NCBI GenBank assembly: GCA_030627065.1
Contig: DAOUSV010000014.1
Span: forward strand, 1-17,056
Length of the DNA stretch: 17,056 bases
Reading direction: 5' to 3'
Source: Piscirickettsiaceae bacterium
Lineage (GTDB): Bacteria > Pseudomonadota > Gammaproteobacteria > Nitrosococcales > Methylophagaceae
Shown: piece after piece, positions 1-6,765 of the stretch
Position numbering within the stretch: position 1 is the stretch's first letter
Layout of the letters: every line of letters begins with the position of its first letter
Notes under the pieces: model-generated
The model's input: the letters and a program-made list of their open reading frames with translations, nothing else
What the model was told of the DNA's origin: nothing
The model's database searches: none
Position numbers and translations under genes: made by a program

Positions 1-309
1 AAAGGGTTTCGCCAAATAATCATCAGCACCTAAATCAAGTCCTATTATTTTATCTTCGAGGCTTGCTCTAGCCGTTAAAAGCAATACAGGCAAATCAGCA
101 CTGACTTTGCGAAATGCTTTTAATACATCTATACCATCAATATCTGGAAGACCTAAATCAAGGATCACCATGTCTGGCAACTCAACCTTCACCGCTTCTA
201 TTGCTAATTTTCCTCGCGCTAAATGATTAACCGTAAAACCTTCATCACTTAAGGTTTGGGTTAATGCTTTTGCTAAGGCATCATCATCTTCTATTAGTAA
301 TATTTGCAC
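1..309 (-). CDS. OmpR/PmrA-type response regulator, receiver domain (partial, C-terminus off left edge)
   Basis: This is the N-terminal 103 residues of a two-component response regulator. The receiver domain is complete enough to show the acidic pocket (E7-D8-D9), the phosphoacceptor D51 in a VILDLGLPDIDG context, T79 and K101 in the closing ADDYLAKPF motif. The sequence style matches the OmpR class close to PmrA/BasR and QseB, so a winged-helix DNA-binding domain is expected beyond the edge but is not seen. The start is a GTG at 307-309, giving (M)QILLIEDD, the usual length for the class. It lies inside the 3' end of the TPR gene, with a 26 bp overlap, which implies translational coupling and co-transcription with the operon. 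A sensor kinase probably follows off the edge. Likely role: regulation of the operon that encodes it (inference). Confidence 0.9.
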   Translation of the reverse strand, partial: MQILLIEDDDALAKALTQTLSDEGFTVNHLARGKLAIEAVKVELPDMVILDLGLPDIDGIDVLKAFRKVSADLPVLLLTARASLEDKIIGLDLGADDYLAKPF

Positions 310-961
310 TATTTTGTTTCTTTAATTGTTTGTGAATATGGTTTAATGCAGCCTTTATTTCATCCTGCCTACCTTTATCGGCAACGGGACGATTAGGACG
401 CGCTGGTGCTTGCTGTGCTTTTAAGAAATATTTCTCAGCCTGCTCATAGTGTTTTTGCTCTGCTAAATAGTCAGCATAAAAGTAATTACTATCAATGCCG
501 TTAGGATTAATGGCTAATCCTTTTTCAAGCAGCTCTTTTGCTTTGTTATCATCACCAAAAGCAAGCGGCCATCCAGGCACTTTCGCGTATAGCGTACCCA
601 AACTAGTATAAGCCGATCCTGACATAGCATCACCATCAATCTCTATTGCTTTCTCAAGATCTTTTCTTGATGATTTCGCCAAGGATAACGCACCTAAGCC
701 ACCTTTAACCCCAGCATAACTAGACTTAATAATACCTTGCCACGTCCCAGCCTCAGCCATATTGGGATAAGAAATAGTGATGCTTTCAGCTTTAATAACA
801 AGTGCTTCAAAGGCTTCTTTTTGTGCCTTTCCTTCAAGATTATAATTTATTTCTGCCCAGCGTTGTTGCAACTGTTCAACACTTTTTTGGCTATCTGCAA
901 CAGCAAAGAATGATGTTAATAACGTTAGCAATAATGCGCTTATTTTAAATAGATTCTTCAT
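284..961 (-). CDS. Secreted TPR-repeat protein, function unknown
   Basis: A 225-residue protein with a clear Sec signal peptide: a lysine near the start, a hydrophobic stretch at about 7-20, and probable cleavage after A22 (AVA before DSQ). The mature part is alpha-helical with TPR-like repeats. The best are at about 140-153 (KAKELLEKGLAINPN) and 158-184 (YADYLAEQKHYEQAEKYFLKA), and a weaker one lies around 94-127. The segment GTLYAKVPGWPLAFGD at about 122-137 is distinctive and resembles a conserved block in periplasmic TPR proteins, possibly TatT-like, though I cannot confirm that family. The start has a good AAGG ribosome site. The gene follows the dehydrogenase by 10 bp and overlaps the regulator gene at its 3' end. 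A periplasmic scaffold or sensor-accessory role would fit, but no enzymatic motif is visible. Confidence 0.8.
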   Translation of the reverse strand: MKNLFKISALLLTLLTSFFAVADSQKSVEQLQQRWAEINYNLEGKAQKEAFEALVIKAESITISYPNMAEAGTWQGIIKSSYAGVKGGLGALSLAKSSRKDLEKAIEIDGDAMSGSAYTSLGTLYAKVPGWPLAFGDDNKAKELLEKGLAINPNGIDSNYFYADYLAEQKHYEQAEKYFLKAQQAPARPNRPVADKGRQDEIKAALNHIHKQLKKQNSANITNRR

Positions 962-971
962 GCTTTTTTCC

Positions 972-1754
972 TTATTTCAAATAACGTTTAATAATGGGGA
1001 GTTGTCTAAAAATTGATTTATCAACAATACCGGGAAACAAACCATTAATTCGCACAAATAACGTTTCAGGCCAGCCAAGATAGCTATGGCGCTTATTTGA
1101 TTGTAAAAACAGCATCAATTTATCAGCAACTAAGGCCGGCTCATCCATATCAGTGCCCAGCTCTTTATTCATTTTGACGATATTATCGTTATTTATCGCC
1201 GTTTTGGTCGCTCTTGGTGCAAAATAGCTGACAGATACCGAGCTATCCATTAACTCCCGCCCTAATGCTTCACTAAAACCACGCAAGCCAAACTTGCTTG
1301 CACAATAAACACTAAATCCAGGAAAACCGATACTACCAAATGTAGAACCAATATTAATAATTTTAGCCTGCTTTTGCTTTAATAATAAAGGCAACAAACC
1401 TTGGCACAACAGTATTTGGCTAGTGAGATTGGTATTAATAAGAGCATAAATATCATCACTTGTTGTATTTTCAAGCGTGGCAAACTCACTGATTCCTGCG
1501 TTATTAATCACAAAATCAATATCATTTTCATATTGTGTGCAAAATTCAAACAAGGTCTCACGGCCACTTATTGTTGAAATGTCCGCAGTGACACTATGAT
1601 GCTGTGAACCAAGTCCATCATTTAATATCTGTAGACGTTGACTATTTCGACCAACCAAAATCAACGTTACTCCTGCCTCTGATAAGGCATTCGCTATCGC
1701 TGAACCAATACCACCACTTGCTCCTGTCAGCAGTGCCGTTTTACCTTTAAACAT
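972..1754 (-). CDS. Short-chain dehydrogenase/reductase (classical SDR)
   Basis: A 260-residue NAD(P)-dependent oxidoreductase of the classical SDR family. The sequence shows the cofactor motif TGASGGIG at 10-17, NNAG at 84-87, an active-site asparagine at about N109, S137, and the Y150-x3-K154 pair (YCASK), so the catalytic tetrad is intact. R36 after the second strand (LVGRN) suggests a preference for NADP(H), which is inference. The C-terminal region (about 225-260) is hydrophobic and basic and could contact membrane or a lipid substrate. The start has GGAG 7 nt upstream and lies within the last codons of the upstream oxidase-like gene (8 bp overlap), so translation is coupled. In context it probably reduces or oxidises a carbonyl or hydroxyl on the product of the ligase/oxidase pathway. 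Confidence 0.92.
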   Translation of the reverse strand: MFKGKTALLTGASGGIGSAIANALSEAGVTLILVGRNSQRLQILNDGLGSQHHSVTADISTISGRETLFEFCTQYENDIDFVINNAGISEFATLENTTSDDIYALINTNLTSQILLCQGLLPLLLKQKQAKIINIGSTFGSIGFPGFSVYCASKFGLRGFSEALGRELMDSSVSVSYFAPRATKTAINNDNIVKMNKELGTDMDEPALVADKLMLFLQSNKRHSYLGWPETLFVRINGLFPGIVDKSIFRQLPIIKRYLK

Positions 1755-2406
1755 TACTGGCTCCAGTTAAATTTCTAAATACATCACCATAAAGTTTGAA
1801 AAATACGGTGGCAGTATGAATAATTAAATCTTGCTCTTTCGTATCATTAATTTGATTCATTAAGCTTTCAAAAAACTTCACATGCTCCAGATCTAATGCG
1901 CCATGAGAACGTAAATAACTAAAGGCATCATCGGGCAAACCAAGTGCTTTTTGTACACCATCAGCCGCTTTGTCGGCAGTTGTAATACTTGTGCCTTCAA
2001 GCACATGCACCATACCAAAGAAACCCAATGGATTAACACGTTGCACCATATCATAGGCATAAGAAACCATGAGTTCTGTTGCTGTTTTTGGCTGGCTACG
2101 GCGTACGGCTTCTTTATCTGCGCCACAAGCGGCAATATCATTTAAGATCCACTCTTGATGCCCTAATTCTTCTTCTATATATTCTGCAACGGCATTTCTG
2201 AGCCATTCTTTTTCTTCTGTTAACCGCGAGCCAACCGCCATTAACAAAGGCGTAGTGTGCTTAACATGGTGATATGCTTCTGTTAGAAAAGAAATATACT
2301 CATCTAATGTAATATCACCGGTTAATGCTTTGTTAATAATAGGCGCAGTAAACAAGCCGCCTTTTGCTGATTCTGTTTCTAGCTGTAATCGATCAAAAAA
2401 ACTCAT
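1747..2406 (-). CDS. Heme-oxygenase-like (TenA/HDO-type) putative diiron oxidase
   Basis: A 219-residue, all-helical protein of the TenA/PqqC/heme-oxygenase-like fold, usually annotated as an iron-containing redox enzyme. The spacing of acidic and histidine residues suits a diiron site: E43 with H47 and H50 in the second helix, E80-x2-H83 (EELGHQEW), E137 (HVLEGT), and H168 followed by D172-x2-H175 (SHGALDLEH). Characterised members of this superfamily include UndA, which makes 1-alkenes from fatty acids, and several N-oxygenases, so an O2-dependent oxidation or C-C/C-N cleavage is likely. The true thiaminase TenA cysteine site is not evident. It sits 9 bp downstream of the AMP ligase and overlaps the dehydrogenase by 8 bp. 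The start has GAGAG 7 nt upstream. The substrate is unknown; the neighbours suggest an activated fatty or amino acid. Confidence 0.85.
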   Translation of the reverse strand: MSFFDRLQLETESAKGGLFTAPIINKALTGDITLDEYISFLTEAYHHVKHTTPLLMAVGSRLTEEKEWLRNAVAEYIEEELGHQEWILNDIAACGADKEAVRRSQPKTATELMVSYAYDMVQRVNPLGFFGMVHVLEGTSITTADKAADGVQKALGLPDDAFSYLRSHGALDLEHVKFFESLMNQINDTKEQDLIIHTATVFFKLYGDVFRNLTGASNV

Positions 2407-2415
2407 AATAAACTC

Positions 2416-3873
2416 TCAATAATGCTGTTCGATAGTTAATTGATAATGCTGTTCTATTTTGTCTCTTTTCGGACGACCATTCGCCGTCATCAGTCCGTTT
2501 GCAAAAGAAAGTGGACTCTCTAAGCGTGACCAATGACAAATCTGAGCATAGTCAGGTAAATGTTGATTAACCTGCTCTATTAATAAAGAAATATCATTAT
2601 CGGTACTGGCTTCATTTCTGGGCTGAACTAATGCGATGCAATACGGTTTTGCATCACCGAATACGACACATTGCTGCAATAAACCACTTGCTAATAACTC
2701 GCTTTCGACCCATTCTGGGTTAATATTTCTACCAAAACTAGAAATTAGTAAATTCTTTTTCCTACCCTTAATATACAAATAACCATCATCAATAAAACCT
2801 AAATCTCCTGTATAGAACTTAGGCTTCAACCAGCTAGGAGGTTCATTAATATAGCCAAGAAATGTACTGTCGGAAATAACAATTTCATTGTCTTCAATAT
2901 CAACGGTAACATGTGATAATGGCTTACCTACCGATGCCGATTGGCTTTGTTCTGGTGAATTCAAGCTGACAACCGAACAACATTCCGACAAGCCATAACC
3001 TTCATACACCGGTAAGCCCGCTGTTTGAGCTTGCTGTAATAATGTTGGTGATACTTTACTGCCGCCAACAGCAATAAATTGTAATGATTTAGGTGCTTGC
3101 CAGCCTTGTTGAACGGCAGAAACCAATACCGTTAACAACTCTGCCAATACGATCATACTATTGGGTTGATATTCTGTAATTGTTTTCAATAAAGTGTGTA
3201 CATCCAGACCGCTACTGCCATTAAAACCTAAGGCCTGCCGAGGCAAGGCAACAATAGAACCACCGCTTAACAAAGGTGTATAAATGCCGCCAATATTTTC
3301 AAGTAAAACGCTAAAAGGCAATAAACTTAGGTGTTTCAGCACCTCTAATCCTGTCGCTTCTAATACTGATTCTGCAACAATGATCTGCTGTTTATTACTT
3401 AAACAAACACCTTTGGGCTGACCTGTAGAACCCGATGTGAATGTTATTTTCCCTGTATTGTTAGGTAATAGTGCCGCTGTTTTTTGAAGTGTGCTGAATA
3501 CAAAATCAAGCGGATGAATGACGGTTTTTGTCAGTGTTAATAGCGAAGAAATCCTGTCATTATTATGGTGTATAACTGCACTTGCTCCCGCCTCTTTAAT
3601 CGCATATTGTATTTGCTGATCTGAAAAGAATGACGGTAAAGGCAACAATGTTATACCTGCATGTCGGCAGGCTAAGTCAACAATAATCCAAGCAGGACTA
3701 TTTTCTGCATAAATAGCTACAACCTTATTTTTATATAACTTAAGCTGTTGTGAAACATCAATAACGTTTGAACTTAATTCAAGCCATGTGTAGGATTCAT
3801 CTTGACCAATAAGGGCAATACTATCAGGATGGTGTTGGCAATGAAATTGAATTTTAGACCATAATATGGTCAT
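2416..3873 (-). CDS. Stand-alone acyl/aryl-AMP ligase (ANL superfamily)
   Basis: A 485-residue adenylate-forming enzyme that activates a carboxylic acid with ATP. Core motifs are intact: the P-loop FTSGSTGQPKG at 145-155, YEGYGLSE at 290-297, YTGD at 354-357 (ribose-binding D357), the hinge GRKKN at 370-374, and a C-terminal lysine-rich PKRDK at 468-472 that supplies the adenylation lysine. It is shorter than typical long-chain acyl-CoA synthetases (about 550 or more residues), and no carrier-protein domain is fused. The acceptor could therefore be CoA, a free carrier protein, or a partner enzyme directly. The start codon overlaps the stop of the hemolysin-family gene (ATGA, 4 bp). The last residues carry a short tandem duplication, IEQHYQLT then IEQHY, seen as a 12 bp direct repeat in the DNA. 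Substrate class is not readable from the sequence. Confidence 0.93.
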   Translation of the reverse strand: MTILWSKIQFHCQHHPDSIALIGQDESYTWLELSSNVIDVSQQLKLYKNKVVAIYAENSPAWIIVDLACRHAGITLLPLPSFFSDQQIQYAIKEAGASAVIHHNNDRISSLLTLTKTVIHPLDFVFSTLQKTAALLPNNTGKITFTSGSTGQPKGVCLSNKQQIIVAESVLEATGLEVLKHLSLLPFSVLLENIGGIYTPLLSGGSIVALPRQALGFNGSSGLDVHTLLKTITEYQPNSMIVLAELLTVLVSAVQQGWQAPKSLQFIAVGGSKVSPTLLQQAQTAGLPVYEGYGLSECCSVVSLNSPEQSQSASVGKPLSHVTVDIEDNEIVISDSTFLGYINEPPSWLKPKFYTGDLGFIDDGYLYIKGRKKNLLISSFGRNINPEWVESELLASGLLQQCVVFGDAKPYCIALVQPRNEASTDNDISLLIEQVNQHLPDYAQICHWSRLESPLSFANGLMTANGRPKRDKIEQHYQLTIEQHY

Positions 3874-4583
3874 GAACCCGATATCTCTTTAGCGATATCC
3901 ATAATGGTATTTTGATAGTTTTTTAGAATAAATTTAATCACGCGGTGTTGTTCTATTTGGCGCATTGCATTGCCTAAATCACCGGCTAATATCTTGGGTT
4001 TATTTTGATAATAGCTACCCCATGATTCGCCCTTATCTGTGAGATATGAAGGATCTGCTTCTGCTAACTCAATCGTGACTAATTGAAGTTTATTAAGTAA
4101 CTTTTGCACTTGTTTAGTTGCAGTAAAAGTCACCCATTCAAAGCCCGCATGGTGCAATATTGCGATTGTTAAAATAAACAATATTTGGCTTGTACCTTTT
4201 CTGCTCGATGTAAGGTTGCCTACTTCTACAATGCTGTCACGCGAAATAATACGGTTTAGCTTAGTACTAATAGTTGATTCTATACTCGATGAATCAAGGT
4301 ATTGCTCTAAAAACAGTGGCGCTTCTTCACCAGCAGGCTGAAAGCCCATGACTGCTGTTAATTTTTCATTTGCAGATGTCGATAATAAATACGGTAAGAA
4401 GGTATTAACCTTTGCCTGATAGCTAGCAAAAAACTGTTCTGTGATATAACGTTCTATTTCAAGCCTATTCGATGATGATGGCTTATCAAACTGCAGCGGT
4501 AAATGTGGTAACAGTAATCGTTCCTGCGATGTCGGTGAAAACGAACCGCGATCTTTTTCGAAATGAAAATGTAATGCTTCCAT
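3870..4583 (-). CDS. Thermostable hemolysin (delta-VPH) family protein, possible GNAT-like acyltransferase
   Basis: A 237-residue protein with the signature blocks of the thermostable hemolysin family (Pfam T_hemolysin): GFQPA at 80-84, PLFLEQYLD at 89-97, VEVGNL at 119-124, FTAT at 153-156 and WGSYY at 188-192. The family is named after a Vibrio parahaemolyticus hemolysin. However, there is no signal peptide and no obvious pore-forming or membrane segment, and the gene is embedded among biosynthetic enzymes. The R115...VEVGNL strand followed by a helix is reminiscent of GNAT-fold acyl-transferases and LuxI-type synthases, so a cytoplasmic acyl-transfer role is a reasonable alternative (inference). 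It has AAGG 9 nt before the ATG and overlaps the ligase gene by 4 bp. The outer-membrane factor lies 66 bp upstream on the same strand. Confidence 0.88.
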   Translation of the reverse strand: MEALHFHFEKDRGSFSPTSQERLLLPHLPLQFDKPSSSNRLEIERYITEQFFASYQAKVNTFLPYLLSTSANEKLTAVMGFQPAGEEAPLFLEQYLDSSSIESTISTKLNRIISRDSIVEVGNLTSSRKGTSQILFILTIAILHHAGFEWVTFTATKQVQKLLNKLQLVTIELAEADPSYLTDKGESWGSYYQNKPKILAGDLGNAMRQIEQHRVIKFILKNYQNTIMDIAKEISGS

Positions 4584-4644
4584 CTTTACCGACCTTATTT
4601 CAATAATATGTGGTACAGTTTAATGATGGAAGCTTAACGTAAAC

Positions 4645-4660
4645 TTATTTTATAAAATAA
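4645..4660. repeat. 16-bp perfect AT-only palindrome at outer-membrane-factor stop codon
   Basis: TTATTTTATAAAATAA is its own reverse complement and spans the stop codon of the outer-membrane factor gene. It has no G or C and no loop, so it would be a weak hairpin. It could modestly affect mRNA processing between the outer-membrane factor and the hemolysin-family gene, or simply reflect AT-rich sequence. Confidence 0.5.
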
Positions 4661-5888
4661 TTCCTAGAGCCTGATTTACCTCAGCAATTGATTGCTGCAA
4701 ACTAATTTCCATTTTTTGTTGCTGATTATGGCTTTCATCGGCTAACACTCTACTTCGTAATAAACTCACTAAATCTATTTCACCCAAATCGAATGCACGT
4801 TGCTGTAGCAAGAGGTATTGCCGTGTTATTTTGTCGCGCTCAACCATTAACTCCAATTGCTGTTTTTTAAGATCTAAGTTATGTAATTGTTCAGATAAAA
4901 CCACATTCAAATGCCACTCTGCATTTTGATAATAAATTTCTGCATCAGCAAGTTCTTTTGCAGCATCTGCAACGGCTACTTTGCTATAAGCATCATCATT
5001 CAATGCAAAGCTAATTCCTAAAGCAATGCTGTGTTGAAATCGTTGATTATCAACATCTCGTTCAGAACGGACACCCACACTTAAGTTTGGGTTAGTTGCA
5101 CCATCATATTGTGCCAATGATTGTTTAGTAATTAACATCGCTATTTTCTGCTGTAATAAACCAAGTGATGGATGCGTTTGGTCGATCACTAATTTAGTTG
5201 ATAATTCTTCACGATATTGTTCTGGCAAAGCTTGCTTCCTAGTTATTTTTCTATATATTTCTAAGCTATGTTCTAATTCTGCTTCAGCAATCATTGCGTG
5301 CTTATTCATATCTAAAATATGTGTATTTGCCAGCAAGCGGTCCATACCTGGTAAATCGCCAGACTCAATTCGTAAAACAACATCAGATTCTAACTCTTGT
5401 GCTGTTTTCCATGCTTGATTTGCTTGTTCTAAATCCGCTTTATGAATCACTACAGCCCAAACAATATCACGAATAACTTTGGATGCATCTAGTTTTAATT
5501 GTTGTTGTGATGCAGGTAATACCCCTGACATTTTTTCAGAAAGGCTCAATTTCTGTTGCTGTTGCCCCGGCAACCAAAGAGGCATATCAACCCCTATTTC
5601 CCACTCCTGAAAGCCATCATTATGAGTGATTAAATCATTTTCATGGTTAAGCGAAAATATATTAGCATCAGAAAAATAACGGTTCGCTAATTCTGTATTT
5701 GCATTAATTTGTTGCTGTTTTGCAGATTCATTATGATGCGCTGCATCTTGCTGATAAACAGCTTCCATCAACATTGATAAAGTCACTGTTGATGATCGTT
5801 CTACCTGGATAGATTCAGCCAAACTTATATTTGAGAATACTGTACTGAAGAAAAGAAATAACAGTATATTTGGGACTAATTTAATCAT
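4650..5888 (-). CDS. TolC-family outer-membrane efflux protein
   Basis: A 412-residue protein from the preferred start. It has an N-terminal signal peptide (hydrophobic core about 5-18, likely cleavage after A24, SLA before ES) and long amphipathic, Gln/Leu/Ala-rich helices with two similar halves, as in TolC/CzcC-type outer-membrane factors that form trimeric exit ducts. The C-terminal half carries the typical helix-beta pattern (YLLLQQRAFDLGEIDLVSLLRSR). The frame is open to 5966, but the ATG at 5886-5888 is preferred: it has AAGG 6 nt upstream and starts directly at the signal peptide, whereas the longer form adds 26 polar residues. It precedes the hemolysin-family gene by 66 bp with no GC-rich terminator between, so it probably heads the operon. 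No cognate pump gene is adjacent; the nearest is the RND pair at 8441-12774. Confidence 0.85.
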   Translation of the reverse strand: MIKLVPNILLFLFFSTVFSNISLAESIQVERSSTVTLSMLMEAVYQQDAAHHNESAKQQQINANTELANRYFSDANIFSLNHENDLITHNDGFQEWEIGVDMPLWLPGQQQQKLSLSEKMSGVLPASQQQLKLDASKVIRDIVWAVVIHKADLEQANQAWKTAQELESDVVLRIESGDLPGMDRLLANTHILDMNKHAMIAEAELEHSLEIYRKITRKQALPEQYREELSTKLVIDQTHPSLGLLQQKIAMLITKQSLAQYDGATNPNLSVGVRSERDVDNQRFQHSIALGISFALNDDAYSKVAVADAAKELADAEIYYQNAEWHLNVVLSEQLHNLDLKKQQLELMVERDKITRQYLLLQQRAFDLGEIDLVSLLRSRVLADESHNQQQKMEISLQQSIAEVNQALGIIL

Positions 5889-5908
5889 GAGAGCCTTAAT
5901 TATATGAA

Positions 5909-5937
5909 TACTTTGAGATATATTATGCCTCAAAGTA
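5909..5937. promoter_or_regulatory. Inverted repeat, candidate operator upstream of the TolC-like gene
   Basis: TACTTTGAG and CTCAAAGTA form perfect 9-bp arms separated by 11 bp. The site lies 21-49 bp upstream of the outer-membrane factor start, in the divergent gap with rpiA. On the minus strand the central region includes CATAAT, a possible -10 element without a clear -35 partner. A dyad of this size over a promoter is typical of a dimeric repressor or activator site. The protein that would bind it is unknown. Confidence 0.4.
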
Positions 5938-6001
5938 ACTTTGTTATGCATAAAGAAACCTATCAAATAGGCCCCGCTTTGGTAAAAACAGAAATTATTA
6001 T

Positions 6002-6031
6002 TTAAATGTAAATTCTATTCTTAACATTTAA
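6002..6031. promoter_or_regulatory. Inverted repeat, candidate operator upstream of rpiA
   Basis: TTAAATGT and ACATTTAA form perfect 8-bp arms spaced by 14 bp, ending 19 bp before the rpiA ATG. A weak plus-strand promoter could lie just upstream (TTGGTA, 17 bp, TTAAAT), which would put the dyad near the transcription start. In AT-rich DNA such repeats also occur by chance. Confidence 0.3.
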
Positions 6032-6050
6032 GCAATTGGAGATTTCAATA

Positions 6051-6745
6051 ATGTCTCAAGAAATAAGTGACAAGCAACGTGTCGCTATCCATGCGGCTAA
6101 CCTTGTACAAGGTGGTATGACCGTTGGATTAGGAACAGGTTCAACCACAAATTACTTTATCGAAGAATTAGCTAGAAAAAAACAGTACGAAGGTTTGGAT
6201 ATTACAACCGTATCTAGCTCAGTTGTAAGCATGATAAAGGCCGAACAACTAGGGCTTAAAGTTATCTCTGTTCAGCAGATCAATATGCTTGACCTCTATG
6301 TTGATGGTGCAGGTGAAGTGAGTCCTGATTTTACTTTATTGAAAGGGCTTGGTTCCGATTTAGTGATCGAAAAATTACTCGCAACAGCCAGTCAACAAAT
6401 GATTGTAATAGTAGATAACAGTAAATTAGTACAAAGAATTGGTGAGAGCCTCCCTATTCCCATTGAGGTAATGCCTTTTGCTTGGCATTAGTGCAAGCTA
6501 GCATTAATGATTTGGGTGGTATTGGCAGCCTACGTCCTAATGCGATTGGTGATGGCCTCGCAATCACATCACATGGTAGTTTGGTGCTGGATATGACGTT
6601 TGACTCTAATAGTGATATTCACTCTTTAAGCATGCAATTAAGTAATATTCCCGGAGTAGTAGAACATGGGATATTTGATCAATTAGAAACTAGAGTCCTA
6701 ATTGGTGATAATGGTATGGTTAGAGAGCAACAAACCCTAGAATAA
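6051..6745 (+). pseudogene. rpiA: Ribose-5-phosphate isomerase A, frameshifted
   Basis: Two consecutive frames together encode one RpiA. The first (from ATG at 6051, with GGAG 9 nt upstream) gives 146 residues ending in ...MPFAWH at a TAG at 6489-6491. The second continues as LVQASINDLGG... to 6745, matching the RpiA C-terminus (IPGVVEHGIF, VLIGD). Restoring one T in the CATTAG at 6486-6491 would read through as PFAWHLVQAS, so a one-base deletion is the simplest explanation. RpiA interconverts ribose-5-phosphate and ribulose-5-phosphate. Of the E. coli catalytic residues, the equivalents of D81 (D85), K94 (K98) and E103 (E107) are present, but D84 is glycine (DGAGE instead of DGADE), and the usual TDNGN is TSHGS. 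It is either a decaying or divergent paralogue, or a normal-length gene with a sequencing error plus divergence. Confidence 0.85.
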
Positions 6746-6756
6746 GGGTTTGTTGC
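6727..6756. terminator. Stem-loop between convergent rpiA and peroxiredoxin genes
   Basis: GCAACAAACCCT and AGGGTTTGTTGC are perfect 12-bp arms around a 6-nt loop. The structure overlaps the rpiA stop codon and sits 10 bp beyond the peroxiredoxin stop, so it can serve both transcripts. No strong U-tract follows on either strand, so it may be an inefficient or partly Rho-assisted terminator. Confidence 0.65.
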
Positions 6757-6765
6757 ATAAGTTAT

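Noticed and set aside
4603..4631. Separate promoter for the hemolysin-family gene (TATTAT with TTCCAT upstream)
   Set aside because: The -35 match is poor, and the predicted transcript start would fall at the ribosome-binding site, leaving almost no leader.
4645..4660. Terminator between the outer-membrane factor and hemolysin-family genes
   Set aside because: The palindrome contains only A and T and has no loop, so it would not form a stable terminator hairpin.
5889..5966. Longer N-terminus for the TolC-like protein starting at 5966
   Set aside because: It would place 26 polar residues before the signal peptide; the ATG at 5888 has a good AAGG site and a normal signal sequence.
6470..6495. 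Programmed ribosomal frameshift in rpiA
   Set aside because: No canonical slippery heptamer in the right frame and no obvious downstream structure; RpiA is not known to use recoding. A simple one-base deletion or sequencing error fits better.
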